NCBI GenBank assembly: GCA_000708525.1
Contig: JMRP01000004.1
Location: forward strand, 105,714 to 169,713
Direction of reading: 5' to 3'
Length of the DNA stretch: 64,000 nucleotides
Source of the DNA: Cyanobium sp. CACIAM 14
Lineage (GTDB): Bacteria; Cyanobacteriota; Cyanobacteriia; PCC-6307; Cyanobiaceae
Under the pieces are notes generated by a model that searched no databases, had not been told where the DNA came from, and worked only from the letters and a program-made list of their open reading frames with translations. Numbering within the stretch: the stretch's first letter is position 1; the number at the start of each line of letters is the position of its first letter. Shown here piece by piece: positions 21,225 to 31,898 of the stretch. Both the position numbers and the translations under genes were made by a program.

Positions 21225-22835
21225 TCAGACGCCCACCAGCCCGCCCGGGCTGGCCAGGGGCCGCTCCATCTCGCCCAGGAACAGGCGATAGGCGGGGTTG
21301 TCGGTCTCCTCCCAGTGCTGATAGGGAAGATCGGCCAGAAAGGCCTCCCACTCGTCCCGCTCCGCCGGCGGCACCTGCACTCCCACCACGATCCGCCCCA
21401 CGTCGGCACCGTGATTGCGGTAGTGGAAGATGCTGATGTTCCAGTTGGGATGCAGGGCGTTCACGAAGGCCATCAGTGCCCCGGGCCGCTCCGGGAAGAC
21501 GAACCTGTAGAGCCTCTCCACCCCCTGCTTGCGCGCATCGCCGGCGCTGGCCGGCAGGCGTCCCCCCACCATGTGGCAGAGGTGCAGCTTGGCCAGCTCG
21601 TTGCCGCTCAGATCGAGGCAGGGAAACCCCTGGGCCTCCAGATCGGCCATCAGCCGGCCGGTGTCCTGATGGCCGCTGATCTGCACCCCCACGAAGATGT
21701 GGGCCAGGCGGGGATCCGCCAGCCGGTAGCTGAATTCGGTGAGGCTGCGCTGGCCCAGGACGGCGCAGAACCGGGCGAGACTGCCGGGACGCTCCGGGAT
21801 CTCCACCGCCAGCAGGGCCTCCCGCTCCTCTCCCAGTTCGGCCCGTTCGGCCACGAAGGCCAGCCGGTCGAAGTTCATGTTGGCGCCGCAGGCCACCGCC
21901 ACCAGGGAGCGGTCCCGGAGGTGCCGCTGTGCCACATCCTTCTTCATCCCGGCCACCGAGAGAGCGCCGGCCGGTTCGAGGATCGAGCGGGTGTCCTCGA
22001 AGACGTCCTTGATGGCAGCGCAGATCTCGTCGGTGTCCACCGTGACCATGCGGTCGACGTAGCGCCGGGCCAGGGCGAAGGTGTGCTCGCCCACCTGACG
22101 CACGGCGACGCCATCGGCGAAGAGGCCCACCTGCTCCAGCCGCACCCGCTCTCCCGCCGCCAGGGAGCGGGTCATGGCATCGGCATCGCTCGGCTCCACA
22201 CCCACCACCTCCACCCGGGGCCAGAGGCTCTTCACGTAGGCGGCGATCCCGGCGATCAGGCCGCCACCGCCCACCGCCACGTAGATCGCGTCCGGGGGAT
22301 CGGAGCACTGGCGGAGGATCTCCAGGCCGATCGTGCCCTGTCCGGCGATCACGTCCGGATCGTCGAACGGGTGGATGAAGGTGAGGCCACGCTGCCGCTG
22401 CAGCCGGTGGGCCTGCTCGCAGGCCTCGTCGTAGGTGTCTCCGTGGAGCACCACCTCGGCGCCGCGGGCCGCCACCGAGCGCACCTTCATCTCCGGGGTG
22501 GTCACCGGCATCACGATCACGGCCGTGCAGCCCAGACGCTGGGCCGCCAGGGCCACCCCCTGGGCGTGGTTGCCGGCACTGGCGGCGATCACCCCCCTCT
22601 CCAGGTCCGCCCTCGCCAGGCCGGCCATCTTGTTGTAAGCCCCGCGCAGCTTGAAGCTGAACACGGGCTGGAGATCCTCCCGCTTGAGCAGCACCCGGTT
22701 GTGGAGCCGGCGGGAGAGGTTGGGAGCCGGATCGAGGGGGGATTCGATCGCCACGTCGTACACCCGGGCCCGCAGGATCCTCTGCAGGTAGGGGCTGGCC
22801 TCGGGAAAGGCGTTGTCGCAGGCGGCCTCGGTCAT
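21225..22835 (-). CDS. ilvA: Threonine ammonia-lyase, biosynthetic
   Basis: LLKREDLQPVFSFKLRGAYNKMAGL, SAGNHAQGVALAAQRLG, C-terminal regulatory ACT-like repeats. Confidence 0.96.
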   Translation of the reverse strand: MTEAACDNAFPEASPYLQRILRARVYDVAIESPLDPAPNLSRRLHNRVLLKREDLQPVFSFKLRGAYNKMAGLARADLERGVIAASAGNHAQGVALAAQRLGCTAVIVMPVTTPEMKVRSVAARGAEVVLHGDTYDEACEQAHRLQRQRGLTFIHPFDDPDVIAGQGTIGLEILRQCSDPPDAIYVAVGGGGLIAGIAAYVKSLWPRVEVVGVEPSDADAMTRSLAAGERVRLEQVGLFADGVAVRQVGEHTFALARRYVDRMVTVDTDEICAAIKDVFEDTRSILEPAGALSVAGMKKDVAQRHLRDRSLVAVACGANMNFDRLAFVAERAELGEEREALLAVEIPERPGSLARFCAVLGQRSLTEFSYRLADPRLAHIFVGVQISGHQDTGRLMADLEAQGFPCLDLSGNELAKLHLCHMVGGRLPASAGDARKQGVERLYRFVFPERPGALMAFVNALHPNWNISIFHYRNHGADVGRIVVGVQVPPAERDEWEAFLADLPYQHWEETDNPAYRLFLGEMERPLASPGGLVGV

Positions 22836-22930
22836 CGATCCAGTGTCGCAAGCCGACCCCGAACGGTGGCATCCGCCGCCGTACGGCTGGGGGAACCCCG
22901 TAGATTGGCCGTCTGGAACCAGGGAACGGC

Positions 22931-24850
22931 ATGCATCTGAGCGAGCTGAGCCATCCGAATCAGCTGCATGGTCTGAGCACCGCCGAACTCGAAGCCATCG
23001 CCCGCCAGATCCGCGAGAAGCACCTGGAGGTGGTCTCCACCAGCGGCGGACATCTGGGTCCGGGTCTGGGGGTGGTGGAGCTCACCCTCGCTCTCTACCA
23101 GACCCTCGATCTGGATCGCGACCGGGTGGTCTGGGACGTGGGGCACCAGGCCTATCCCCACAAGCTGGTCACCGGCCGTTACAAGGATTTCCACACGCTG
23201 CGCCAGCAGGGCGGCGTGGCGGGCTACCTCAAGCGCAGCGAGAGCCGCTTCGACCACTTCGGCGCAGGCCACGCCTCCACCAGCATCTCCGCGGCCCTGG
23301 GCATGGCCCTGGCCCGCGACCGGCGCGGCGAGGATTTCCGATGCGTCGCCGTGATCGGCGACGGGGCCCTCACCGGAGGCATGGCCCTGGAGGCCATCAA
23401 CCATGCGGGCCACCTGCCGCGCACCCGCCTTCTGGTGGTGCTGAACGATAACGACATGTCGATCTCCCCGCCGGTGGGTGCTCTCTCCACCCACCTCAAC
23501 CGCATGCGGCTCAGCAAGCCGGTGCAGTTTCTCTCCGGCAGCGCCGAGGAGGCCGTGAAGCATCTGCCGTTCCTCCACGGCGAACTGCCCAGCGAGCTCA
23601 AGACCCTCAAGGAGAGCATGAAGCGGCTCGCGGTCCCCAAGGTCGGAGCGGTGTTCGAGGAGCTGGGTTTCACCTACATGGGCCCGATCGACGGTCACGA
23701 CATCCCCGAGATGGTGCGCACCTTCCAGGCGGCCCACCGCTGTGACGGCCCGGTGCTGGTGCATGTGGCGACCACCAAGGGCAAGGGTTACCCCTATGCC
23801 GAAGCCGACCAGGTGGGCTATCACGCCCAGTCGGCCTTCGACCTGGCCACCGGCAGGGCCTACCCCTCGAGCAAGCCCAAGCCGCCCAGCTGGAGCAAGG
23901 TGTTCGGCCAGACCCTGGTGAAGATCTGCGAGCAGGACTCCCGCGTGGTCGGCATCACGGCCGCCATGGCCACCGGCACCGGCCTCGATCTGCTCGAGAA
24001 GGCCTTGCCCAACCAGTATTTCGACGTCGGCATCGCCGAGCAGCACGCCGTCACGATGGCTGCGGGCATGGCCTGCGAAGGCCTCCGGCCGGTGGTGGCC
24101 ATCTACAGCACCTTCCTGCAGCGGGCCTACGACCAGCTCATCCACGACGTGGGCATCCAGAAGCTGCCCGTCACCTTCGTGCTCGATCGGGCCGGGATCG
24201 TCGGTGCCGACGGCCCCACCCACCAGGGCCAGTACGACATCAGCTACCTGCGGGCCGTTCCCAACTTCACGGTGATGGCTCCGAAGGACGAGGCCGAGCT
24301 GCAGCGCATGCTGGTCACGGCGATCGCCCACGACGGGCCCTGCGCCATCCGCTTCCCCCGTGGGGAAGGGGAAGGGGTGCCCCTCATGGACGAAGGCTGG
24401 CAGCCCCTCGAGATCGGCCGCGCAGAGCTCCTCACCGACGGCGACGATCTGCTGATCGTGGCCTATGGCGCCATGGTGGCCCCTGCCATGGCAACCGCCG
24501 GGTTGCTGCAGGAGAAGGGCCTGCGGGCGGCGGTCGTCAACGCCCGCTTCCTGCGTCCCCTCGACGAGGCCCTGATCCTGCCCCTGGCGCGTCGCATCGG
24601 CCGGGTCGTGACGATGGAGGAGGGAGCCCTGCCCGGTGGCTTCGGTGCCGCGGTGGTCGAGAGCCTCAACGACCATGCGGTGCCGGTGCCCGTGCTGCGC
24701 ATCGGCATCCCCGACGTTCTGGTGGACCATGCCAGCCCCCAGCAGAGCAAGGAGAGCCTCGGGCTCACGCCAGTCCAGATGGCCGACCGGATCCTGGAGC
24801 GCTTCGGACCGGTCTCCCGGGCCACCGTTCCTGCCGCCGTTGCGGTCTGA
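22931..24850 (+). CDS. dxs: 1-deoxy-D-xylulose-5-phosphate synthase
   Basis: [70 protein letters not shown]. Confidence 0.97.
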   Translation: MHLSELSHPNQLHGLSTAELEAIARQIREKHLEVVSTSGGHLGPGLGVVELTLALYQTLDLDRDRVVWDVGHQAYPHKLVTGRYKDFHTLRQQGGVAGYLKRSESRFDHFGAGHASTSISAALGMALARDRRGEDFRCVAVIGDGALTGGMALEAINHAGHLPRTRLLVVLNDNDMSISPPVGALSTHLNRMRLSKPVQFLSGSAEEAVKHLPFLHGELPSELKTLKESMKRLAVPKVGAVFEELGFTYMGPIDGHDIPEMVRTFQAAHRCDGPVLVHVATTKGKGYPYAEADQVGYHAQSAFDLATGRAYPSSKPKPPSWSKVFGQTLVKICEQDSRVVGITAAMATGTGLDLLEKALPNQYFDVGIAEQHAVTMAAGMACEGLRPVVAIYSTFLQRAYDQLIHDVGIQKLPVTFVLDRAGIVGADGPTHQGQYDISYLRAVPNFTVMAPKDEAELQRMLVTAIAHDGPCAIRFPRGEGEGVPLMDEGWQPLEIGRAELLTDGDDLLIVAYGAMVAPAMATAGLLQEKGLRAAVVNARFLRPLDEALILPLARRIGRVVTMEEGALPGGFGAAVVESLNDHAVPVPVLRIGIPDVLVDHASPQQSKESLGLTPVQMADRILERFGPVSRATVPAAVAV

Positions 24851-24860
24851 CGCCGACCTC

Positions 24861-26084
24861 CACTGCCAGGTCCTGGTGGTGGGGGCCGGTCCCTCCGGAG
24901 GGGATCTGGCGCGTCGTCTGGCCCGCGAAGGGGTGGATGTGCTGCTGGTCGACCGGCTCGCCGATCTGGGCCGCTCCGCCTTCAGCAGCGCCGCCCTGCC
25001 GATCGAGACCATGGACGCCTTCGGTCTGCCGGCGGAGGTGGTGGGGAGCCGCTGGCGGGAATGGCAGCTCATCGGCCCTGGGAGCGCGACCCGACGCTGG
25101 GCGTCCCGGCAGCCCCTGGGTGTCGTGCTCGACTTCGGCGCCCTGCGCCGCTGGCTGGCCGGTCAGTGTCGCCAGTGGGGCGGGCGGGTGGAACTGGGGC
25201 TCCAGGCCTGCTCCAGCCACCAGGATGGCGAGCGGATCACCACGCTGCTGCGCCGCGCCGATGGCAGCCTCCTGCGGGTCAGCAGCGCCTGGGCGGTGGA
25301 CGCCAGCGGCCAGGCCAGGTCCCTGCTGGGGGATCCCCCTCCGGCCCTCCGGCGGGGGGACGAACTGGTGCGGGCCGCCGGCCTCGAGTGGCTGCTGCGG
25401 GTGCCCCTCGAGTGCTGGCAGGCCTGGGCGGAGCGGCTCAGCTTCTGCCTCGGCAGCGACTGGGTACCGCAGGGCTACGGCTGGATCTTCCCGATGGAAC
25501 CCGGAGTGCTCAAGCTCGGCGTCTGCCGGCTGGTGGATCCGGGCCGCCGCCAGCCTCCGCTCGGGGGCCTGATGAACGATCTGGGCCGGCGTCTGCTCGG
25601 GCTCGGATCGGACGGCACCGGCATCGAGGTGCTGGACCGCCACGGCGGTCTGGTGCGCAGCACGATCCGGCGGCGCGAGGCCCATCAGCGTGGCCGGCTG
25701 CTGGGCCTCGGGGACGCGGTCAGCACCGCCAACCTGCTTGGCGGCGAAGGCATCCGCCACGCCCTGACCAGCAGCGCGGTGCTGGCCCCTCTGCTGGTGC
25801 GGGCCCTGGACGAGGACCTGAGGAGTCCGGCTGCTCAGGAGCGCACCCTGAAGGCCTACGCGCCGCTGCTGCGGCGTGCCCTGGGCTGGCGCTGGTCACT
25901 GAGCGGGCGGCTGGCCCGGCACACCTGGCTGGGGCTGCACGGGCCGTCGATGGATGGCCGTCTGGACCTGGTGCTGCGGCAACTCGAAGGTCGCAGGGCC
26001 GAGGATCTCTCGGCCCTCTTGTTCGGCTATCGCTTCGAGCGCTACGGCCTCAGGGCGATGCCCTACCTGCTCGGCTGGCGCTGA
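24861..26084 (+). CDS. FAD-dependent oxidoreductase (geranylgeranyl reductase/lycopene cyclase-like); start approximate
   Basis: QVLVVGAGPSGGDLARRLAREGVDVLLVDR Rossmann motif; GYGWIFPMEPGVLKLGV; GLGDAVSTANLLGGEGIRHAL. Confidence 0.8.
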   Translation, partial: HCQVLVVGAGPSGGDLARRLAREGVDVLLVDRLADLGRSAFSSAALPIETMDAFGLPAEVVGSRWREWQLIGPGSATRRWASRQPLGVVLDFGALRRWLAGQCRQWGGRVELGLQACSSHQDGERITTLLRRADGSLLRVSSAWAVDASGQARSLLGDPPPALRRGDELVRAAGLEWLLRVPLECWQAWAERLSFCLGSDWVPQGYGWIFPMEPGVLKLGVCRLVDPGRRQPPLGGLMNDLGRRLLGLGSDGTGIEVLDRHGGLVRSTIRRREAHQRGRLLGLGDAVSTANLLGGEGIRHALTSSAVLAPLLVRALDEDLRSPAAQERTLKAYAPLLRRALGWRWSLSGRLARHTWLGLHGPSMDGRLDLVLRQLEGRRAEDLSALLFGYRFERYGLRAMPYLLGWR

Positions 26085-26099
26085 GGGCCCGAGGTCCGG

Positions 26100-26357
26100 T
26101 CAGAGGACGCCGCGGGAGGAGAGGCCGAGGATCGTGCCCATGCCCAGGATGTGGCCCAGCGCGGTGGTGCCGAGCATGGCGCCGTGGCTGAAGCCGCCGA
26201 AGAAGCTGTCGTTGGGCAGCTTCAGCCCCACGTTGGGCTGCTGGATGGTGGCCTTGCCGATGGCGATGGCGATGACGTTGCAGACGATCATGACCAGGGC
26301 CACCTTCGGAGACCAGCTGATCGAAGCGGGAGCCATGGCCAGGAGAGGAGCGATCAT
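26100..26357 (-). CDS. psaK: Photosystem I reaction center subunit PsaK
   Basis: WSPKVALVMIVCNVIAIAIGKATIQQPNVGLKLPNDSFFGGFSHGAMLGTTALGHILGMGTILGLS. Confidence 0.95.
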   Translation of the reverse strand: MIAPLLAMAPASISWSPKVALVMIVCNVIAIAIGKATIQQPNVGLKLPNDSFFGGFSHGAMLGTTALGHILGMGTILGLSSRGVL

Positions 26358-26423
26358 GTTGGACTTGCCGACGCCCCATCTTCCGGGCGAAGGCCTCCGG
26401 CGCCCCGCCCCCTTAAGACTTGT

Positions 26424-26819
26424 TCACCTTGCCGCTGTCGGCTGGGCGGGCGATTCGACGGCGGGGCGGGTGCCCGGGGGGATGCCTGATGTCGATGCTC
26501 CTGTCTGCCGCGTCCGGAAACCGAGCAGCACCAGCAGATTGCTCAGGGTCAGGAAGGCTTCGGCCCCCCCGTGCAGGGGATCCACGTCGGCCAGCTGCCG
26601 TCCATAGAGCGCCTTCGCCACCACGGCGGCGGCGATCGTGACCGCCACGAACACCAGGGTGAGGCGGAATCCCTGCAGGGCCAGTCGTGGGAAGGCCCGC
26701 ACCTGGCGGGCCCACCAGAGAAAGGCCAGATAGGGCACCAGGGAGAGCACGAAGAACGGGGCCGGATCCACCCCACCGAGCCGCTCGAACCACTCCGCCC
26801 ATGGAAGGGTTGCGCTCAC
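26424..26819 (-). CDS. DUF3593 domain-containing membrane protein (GTG start)
   Basis: DPAPFFVLSLVPYLAFLWWARQVRAFPRLALQGFRLTLVFVAVTIAAAVVAKALYGRQLADVDPLHGGAEAFLTLSNLLVLLGFR. Confidence 0.85.
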   Translation of the reverse strand: MSATLPWAEWFERLGGVDPAPFFVLSLVPYLAFLWWARQVRAFPRLALQGFRLTLVFVAVTIAAAVVAKALYGRQLADVDPLHGGAEAFLTLSNLLVLLGFRTRQTGASTSGIPPGTRPAVESPAQPTAAR

Positions 26820-27133
26820 GGGGCCTGTTCCTCGCCGCTGAGCCGCTGCAGGCGCAGCAGATTCCAGGCGGCCAGGGCGAGGGCCACGTTGCCCAGGCCG
26901 GTGAGAGCCGCCTGCAGCACCACCAGTCCCCTGAGGTCGGGGCTGTTGTCGAAGAGGTGCCAGGTGCAGGCGGCCATGGCGCTCACCAGCGCGGGCACCA
27001 TGGCCAGGGACAGCCAGCGCCAGCCCCCTTCCCGCCGCCGGCGGCCGAAGGCCTGCACGGCCAGGATCGCCAGCACCCATTCGAGCACCGAGGTGATGTG
27101 GATCCACCAGGTGGGCAGCGACAGCGCGTGCAT
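26816..27133 (-). CDS. DUF2499 domain-containing membrane protein
   Basis: MHALSLPTWWIHITSVLEWVLAILAVQAFGRRR..ACTWHLFDNSPDLRGLVVLQAALTGLGN. Confidence 0.85.
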   Translation of the reverse strand: MHALSLPTWWIHITSVLEWVLAILAVQAFGRRRREGGWRWLSLAMVPALVSAMAACTWHLFDNSPDLRGLVVLQAALTGLGNVALALAAWNLLRLQRLSGEEQAP

Positions 27134-27188
27134 GAAGAGGACCTGGTGTGATCCGTAATGTACGGAGCCATCACCGCCGCTGCGTCGG

Positions 27189-28220
27189 ATGCGAGCTCTG
27201 ATCTGCGGCTATTACGGAGAGCACAACCTCGGGGACGATGCCCTGCTGCAGGTGCTGCTGGGGCAGCTCCCGCGCCACTGCCAGCCCCTCGTCACCGCCC
27301 ACGACCAGCGCCTGGTGCGGGAGCGTTTCGGGGTGGAGACCACCGACCGCCGCCGCCTGGGGGCGGTGCTGGCCGCCCTCGGGCGCTGCGAGGCCCTGGT
27401 GTTCGGGGGGGGCAGCCTGTTGCAGGACACCACCAGCTTCCGCAGCCTCCTCTACTACGGCGCCCTGATCCTGGCGGCCCGGCTCCGGGGCAAGCCCGTG
27501 ATTCTCTGGGGGCAGGGGCTCGGCCCCCTGCGCCGACGCCGCAGCCGGGCCCTGGTGAGGGCCCTGCTGCCCCTGGCCACCGCCATCAGCTGGCGCGACG
27601 CGGCTTCGGCAGAGCAGGCACGGACCTGGGGAGTGACCGCTCCGGTCGGCAGCGATCCGGTCTGGGCCCTGCCGGCCGAGCTGTGGCGCGGGCGTGGCGG
27701 GCCGATCGTGCTCTGCTTCCGGCCGGTACAGCAACTGCGGGGGGGCGCCTGGAGGCCCTATCTGGAGGTCCTCGAGCGGCTGGCTGTCTCGGCGGATCGG
27801 CAGGTGCTCTGGCTTCCCTTCCATCAGGACCAGGATCGGGGTCTGATGGAGCAGCTGGCGCGGCAGGGACTGATCGGGCCAGCCCTCGCCGGCCGCTGCC
27901 GGGAGCTGCCGGTGGCGACCCCACGGGAAGCCCTGGACGTCTTCTCCCGGGCGGGGCTGGTGCTGGCCATGCGCCTGCATGGACTGATCCTGGCGGCCCT
28001 GGCCGGCAGCCCCTGCGCCGCCCTCAGCTACGACCCCAAGGTGGCCGCCGCCGCGGCCGGCATCGGCTGCCCCTGCCATGATCTGGACGCCCCCGCTGCC
28101 GCCGCTCTGGAGGCCCTCTGGACCGCCGTGCTCGACAGGCCCCCCGACCCGGCCGGCATCGTTGCCCTGCAGCAGGCCAGCCAGGTGCATCGCGGCGTGC
28201 TGGCGGCTCTGCAGGACTGA
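27189..28220 (+). CDS. csaB: Polysaccharide pyruvyl transferase CsaB
   Basis: MRALICGYYGEHNLGDDALLQVLL, LVFGGGSLLQDTTSFRSLLYY, LILAALAGSPCAALSYDPKVAA. Confidence 0.92.
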   Translation: MRALICGYYGEHNLGDDALLQVLLGQLPRHCQPLVTAHDQRLVRERFGVETTDRRRLGAVLAALGRCEALVFGGGSLLQDTTSFRSLLYYGALILAARLRGKPVILWGQGLGPLRRRRSRALVRALLPLATAISWRDAASAEQARTWGVTAPVGSDPVWALPAELWRGRGGPIVLCFRPVQQLRGGAWRPYLEVLERLAVSADRQVLWLPFHQDQDRGLMEQLARQGLIGPALAGRCRELPVATPREALDVFSRAGLVLAMRLHGLILAALAGSPCAALSYDPKVAAAAAGIGCPCHDLDAPAAAALEALWTAVLDRPPDPAGIVALQQASQVHRGVLAALQD

Positions 28221-28238
28221 GGGACCGGCGTGCAGCCG

Positions 28239-29096
28239 TCAGCCGCCGCGGTTGAGCTCGGCCTGATCGATGCGGTTCCCCTTGCTGTCCCAGGCGTCGA
28301 TCCGCAGCCGATCGGGGCTGACGCTCACCTCGACGAAGCCGTGGGTGCTCACGGCCCGGGCGGTGTTCCCGTTGGGCACCACCGCCCTGAGATGGGCGCC
28401 GCCGTTGCCCACGGTCAGATAGGTGGTGCCGTCGATGACGCGGGTGCGCTCGTAGTTGTGCTCGTGGCCGTTGATGTACAGCTGCACGCCGTAGCGGCGG
28501 AACAGGGGCGTGAGCCGGGCGATGGCGGCAGGATCGTCTCCGTAGAACCCCGCCGAGCGGATCGGGTGGTGACCCACCACCACCTTCCAGGGCGCGGTGC
28601 TGGCCGCCAGGGCCGTCTTCAGCCAGGGCAGCTGGTGCTGCCAGGAGGCGTTCACGTTGGTATCGAGCATGAAGAATTCCACCGGGCCGCGCCGCAGGCT
28701 GTACCAGCGGCCCTTCATGCCGAAGGGGGCGTAGGCGATCTGCCGGACCCCGTTCTCGGTACGGATGTCATGGTTCCCGAGCACCGCATGGAAGGGGACT
28801 CCCGCCTGCAGCAGGCCGCGGTAGGGCCTGAGGAAGGCGCTGTCCACCAGGGCCAGGCTGCCGTCGTTGTAGATGTTGTCGCCGGCCATGATCACCAGAT
28901 CCACCGGCTCCCTCCGATGGGCTTCGGCCATCCGCTGCCCCACCGCCATCTGGTTGGCATCGCCGCTGCCGCTGTCGGCGGTGGCCAGAAAGCGGAGACG
29001 TTCCCCGGTAGGAGCGCTTCTGCCCTGCAGGGCCAGCAGCGGAGCGGCCAATGTTGCCGCGACGATCCAGCGCAATACGCGACGGCGCCGGATCAT
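28239..29096 (-). CDS. Metallophosphoesterase (purple acid phosphatase-like), exported
   Basis: N-terminal RRRRVLRWIVAATLAAPLLAL; VIMAGDNIYNDG, VLGNHDI, VVGHHPIRSAG, INGHEHNYER. Confidence 0.9.
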   Translation of the reverse strand: MIRRRRVLRWIVAATLAAPLLALQGRSAPTGERLRFLATADSGSGDANQMAVGQRMAEAHRREPVDLVIMAGDNIYNDGSLALVDSAFLRPYRGLLQAGVPFHAVLGNHDIRTENGVRQIAYAPFGMKGRWYSLRRGPVEFFMLDTNVNASWQHQLPWLKTALAASTAPWKVVVGHHPIRSAGFYGDDPAAIARLTPLFRRYGVQLYINGHEHNYERTRVIDGTTYLTVGNGGAHLRAVVPNGNTARAVSTHGFVEVSVSPDRLRIDAWDSKGNRIDQAELNRGG

Positions 29097-29662
29097 GGGG
29101 CCTCCTCCTGCTGCAGCCGGACCAGCGTCTCGAGCACCTCGCCGCTGTGGCCGGCCGGCCACACCGCGAGCCAGCGCTCCCGCAGCACCCCGTCAGGGTC
29201 GATCAGGAAGGTGTGGCGCGCCGAGAAAGGGGGAAGCCAGGACCCGTAGCGGCGGCTGACCGTCCCGCCCGGATCGGACAGCAGGGGATAGGCCAGACCT
29301 TCGCTGCCGCAGAAGGAGAGGTGGTCCTCGGTGGCGTCGGCGCTGACGCCCACCACCTCGGCATGGAGGGCGTGGAAGCGATCCAGATCGCGCTGGAATC
29401 CCCTCGCCTCGAGGGTGCAGCCGCTGGTGAAATCCTTCGGATAGAAATAGAGAACCAGCCAGCGCCCCAGGAAATCCTCCTTGCCCAGGTGGGCCCTGCC
29501 CACCTCGCCATCCGCCGCCGGGGCCACACCGTCGAGGTCGAAGGAGGGAGCCGCCGTTCCTGTGTCGGGGAGGATTCCTCCGATGGCAGCGGCCTGGGGC
29601 GGCCGGCCCAGCAGGGCCAGGGAGGCGAGCACGACTCCTCCCAGAAAGTCACGTCGCTGCAT
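29093..29662 (-). CDS. Peroxiredoxin (BCP/AhpC-TSA family), exported
   Basis: LVLYFYPKDFTSGCTLEARGFQRDLDRFHALHAEVVGVSADATEDHLSFC; signal-like N-terminus. Confidence 0.9.
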   Translation of the reverse strand: MQRRDFLGGVVLASLALLGRPPQAAAIGGILPDTGTAAPSFDLDGVAPAADGEVGRAHLGKEDFLGRWLVLYFYPKDFTSGCTLEARGFQRDLDRFHALHAEVVGVSADATEDHLSFCGSEGLAYPLLSDPGGTVSRRYGSWLPPFSARHTFLIDPDGVLRERWLAVWPAGHSGEVLETLVRLQQEEAP

Positions 29663-29777
29663 GGAAGGGCGAGGGACCGAGGAAGCGATTGGGGCGACCG
29701 TAGCGATGTTCAGGCAGTGACGGTCGCGCAGGAACGTTGGGGCTCGTGGACTCCCTGGGAAGGGGGACGGGATGGAT

Positions 29778-30014
29778 TCAGATCTTCGCCAGATCCACTC
29801 CCAGTTCGCGGGCATAGGCGCCCAGCCCTTTCTTCTGGATCGTCTTGAGGGCGCGGGTGGAGACGCGCAGCTTCACGAAGCGCTTGCCCTCCGCCCACCA
29901 GAGGCGTCGCTCCTGCAGGTTCACCTGCTGCAGCTTCTTGGTGCGCACGTGGGAATGGCTGACGGCCATGCCGTTGTTGGCGCGCTTGCCGGTGAGCTGA
30001 CAGACCCGGGACAT
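29778..30014 (-). CDS. rpmB: 50S ribosomal protein L28
   Basis: [56 protein letters not shown]. Confidence 0.97.
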   Translation of the reverse strand: MSRVCQLTGKRANNGMAVSHSHVRTKKLQQVNLQERRLWWAEGKRFVKLRVSTRALKTIQKKGLGAYARELGVDLAKI

Positions 30015-30114
30015 GGTGGTGGAGCGAGGTGAAACAGTGCGGGCCGGAGCCAGTGGTGGACTTTACCAAAGGCACTGCGACTCCAGAGGGCGCAACGGCA
30101 GGGTCCGGCGGTGT

Positions 30115-31107
30115 TCAGGGGGCCAGCCGGGCACCGCTGTCCGCGTCGAACCAGAGCTCGTGCCGCCGCTGCCAGCTCAGACGCGGCTGGGGGGGCATCG
30201 CCGCCGCGGCCGACGTCAGCAGTCGCAGGGGGCCCTGGTCGCTCTCGAGCCACAGCAGCTGCTGATGTCCCCACCACTCCCGGCGCAGCAGCCGGGCCGC
30301 CAGCGGCCCCTCCTCGCCCAGGATCAGGTGCTCCGGCCGCAGGCCGAGCTGGCGCCGGTGCGCCATCGGCAGCAGGTTGATCGCCGGCCGGCCCAGGAAG
30401 GAGGCCACGAACCGGTTCGCGGGGTTCTCGTAAAGCTCCCTCGGGGTGCCCACCTGCTGCAGACGTCCGCCCTCCAGCAGGGCGATGCGATCGGCCATGC
30501 CGGTCGCCTCCTGCTGGTCGTGGGTCACGTAGATCACCGGCTGTTCGCCGCCGCAGAGCAGCCGCCGCAGTTCCGGCCGGAGCTCCTCCCGCAGCTGGGC
30601 GTCGAGGTTGCTCATCGGTTCGTCCAGCAGGACGATCCGCGGCTGCCGCAGCAGGGCGCGGGCCAGGGCCACCCGCTGGCGCTGGCCCCCGGAGAGCTGG
30701 GCGGGCCGGCGATGCCGCAGGCTGCCCAGCTGCAGCAGGTCGAGGATGGCGTCGATGCGCTGGCGCCGTTCGGCGGCGGGAACGCCTCGGACCTTCAGGC
30801 CCAGCTCCAGGTTGCCCTGCACGCTCAGGTGGGGGTAGAGGGCGTAGCTCTGGAAGACCATCGCCACCTGCCGCTCGCCCGGTTCCCGCAGGGTCAGATC
30901 CTCCCCATCCAGCAGCACGTTCCCTTCGCTGGCCGGATCCAGTCCCGCCACCAGCCTGAGCGTGGTCGACTTGCCGCAGCCGCTCGGTCCCAGCAGGGCC
31001 ACGCACTCCCCCGGGGCGACTTGCAGGTCGAGCCCGTCCAGCAGCCGCCGGCCTTCCAGCTCACGGCTCAGCTGCCGCAGTTCCAGACCCGGGGCGGTGA
31101 TGGTCAA
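30115..31107 (-). CDS. Sugar-type ABC transporter ATP-binding protein (MalK/UgpC-like)
   Basis: [57 protein letters not shown]-terminal TOBE-like region. Confidence 0.93.
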   Translation of the reverse strand: MTITAPGLELRQLSRELEGRRLLDGLDLQVAPGECVALLGPSGCGKSTTLRLVAGLDPASEGNVLLDGEDLTLREPGERQVAMVFQSYALYPHLSVQGNLELGLKVRGVPAAERRQRIDAILDLLQLGSLRHRRPAQLSGGQRQRVALARALLRQPRIVLLDEPMSNLDAQLREELRPELRRLLCGGEQPVIYVTHDQQEATGMADRIALLEGGRLQQVGTPRELYENPANRFVASFLGRPAINLLPMAHRRQLGLRPEHLILGEEGPLAARLLRREWWGHQQLLWLESDQGPLRLLTSAAAAMPPQPRLSWQRRHELWFDADSGARLAP

Positions 31108-31898
31108 CCCTTGATCGCCCCCTGGGTGAGCCCCGAGACGATGGCACGCTGGGCCAGAAGCACCAGGAGCAGCAGCGGCAGGCTGCCCAGCACGGTGGCG
31201 GCGGCGAAGGCGCCGTAGGGGATGGTGAACACCGAGCTGCCGCCGATCCGGGCGATGGCGATCGGGAGGGTGAGCAGGTCGTTGCGGCTGATCCAGGTGA
31301 GGGCGATGGCGTACTCGTTCCAGCTGGCCAGGAACACCAGGATCGCCGTGCTCGCCAGGGTGGGGGCCAGCAGTGGCAGCAGCACGTGCCGCAGCCGCTG
31401 GCCCAGCCCCAGCCCCTCCAGCCGGGCCGCATCCTCCAGTTCGCCGGGCAGATCGGCGAAACCCGCCCGCAGCAGCAGCACCGCCAGAGGCAGGGACAGG
31501 GCCGTGTAGGGCAGGCTCAGGGCCAGCAGGCTGTTGGCCAGGCCGAGGCTGCGGGCGATCTCGAGCAGGGCCAGGAACAACAGCACGGTGGGGAACATGG
31601 CCGCCGCCACCAGGGCGACGCTGGCTCCCCAGCGCCAGGCGCCGCGATGGTGCTGGAGGGCGTAGGCGCAGGGAACCGCCAGCAGCAGGGTGAGCAGGGT
31701 GGTGGCCAGACCCACCAGGCCGCTGTTCGTCAGATAGCGCCAGAAGGGAGGATCGCCCGAGAGGACCAGCTGGTAGTTGGCCAGGGTCCAGGGGTTGCTG
31801 CCCGCCATCGGCGCCACCAGGGCCTCGGGACGCAGGAGGGAGGTGCGCAGCTGCCAGAGCAGGGGACCCAGGCTCCAGAGCAGCACCAGCAGCCTCAT
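31104..31898 (-). CDS. Carbohydrate ABC transporter permease (MalG-like)
   Basis: Multiple TM segments; ELEDAARLEGLGLGQRLRHVLLPLLAPTLASTAILVFLASWNEYAIAL. Confidence 0.92.
   Translation of the reverse strand: MRLLVLLWSLGPLLWQLRTSLLRPEALVAPMAGSNPWTLANYQLVLSGDPPFWRYLTNSGLVGLATTLLTLLLAVPCAYALQHHRGAWRWGASVALVAAAMFPTVLLFLALLEIARSLGLANSLLALSLPYTALSLPLAVLLLRAGFADLPGELEDAARLEGLGLGQRLRHVLLPLLAPTLASTAILVFLASWNEYAIALTWISRNDLLTLPIAIARIGGSSVFTIPYGAFAAATVLGSLPLLLLVLLAQRAIVSGLTQGAIKG

Noticed and set aside
22832-25072. 746-aa - strand ORF
   Set aside because: Antisense to dxs; shadow ORF
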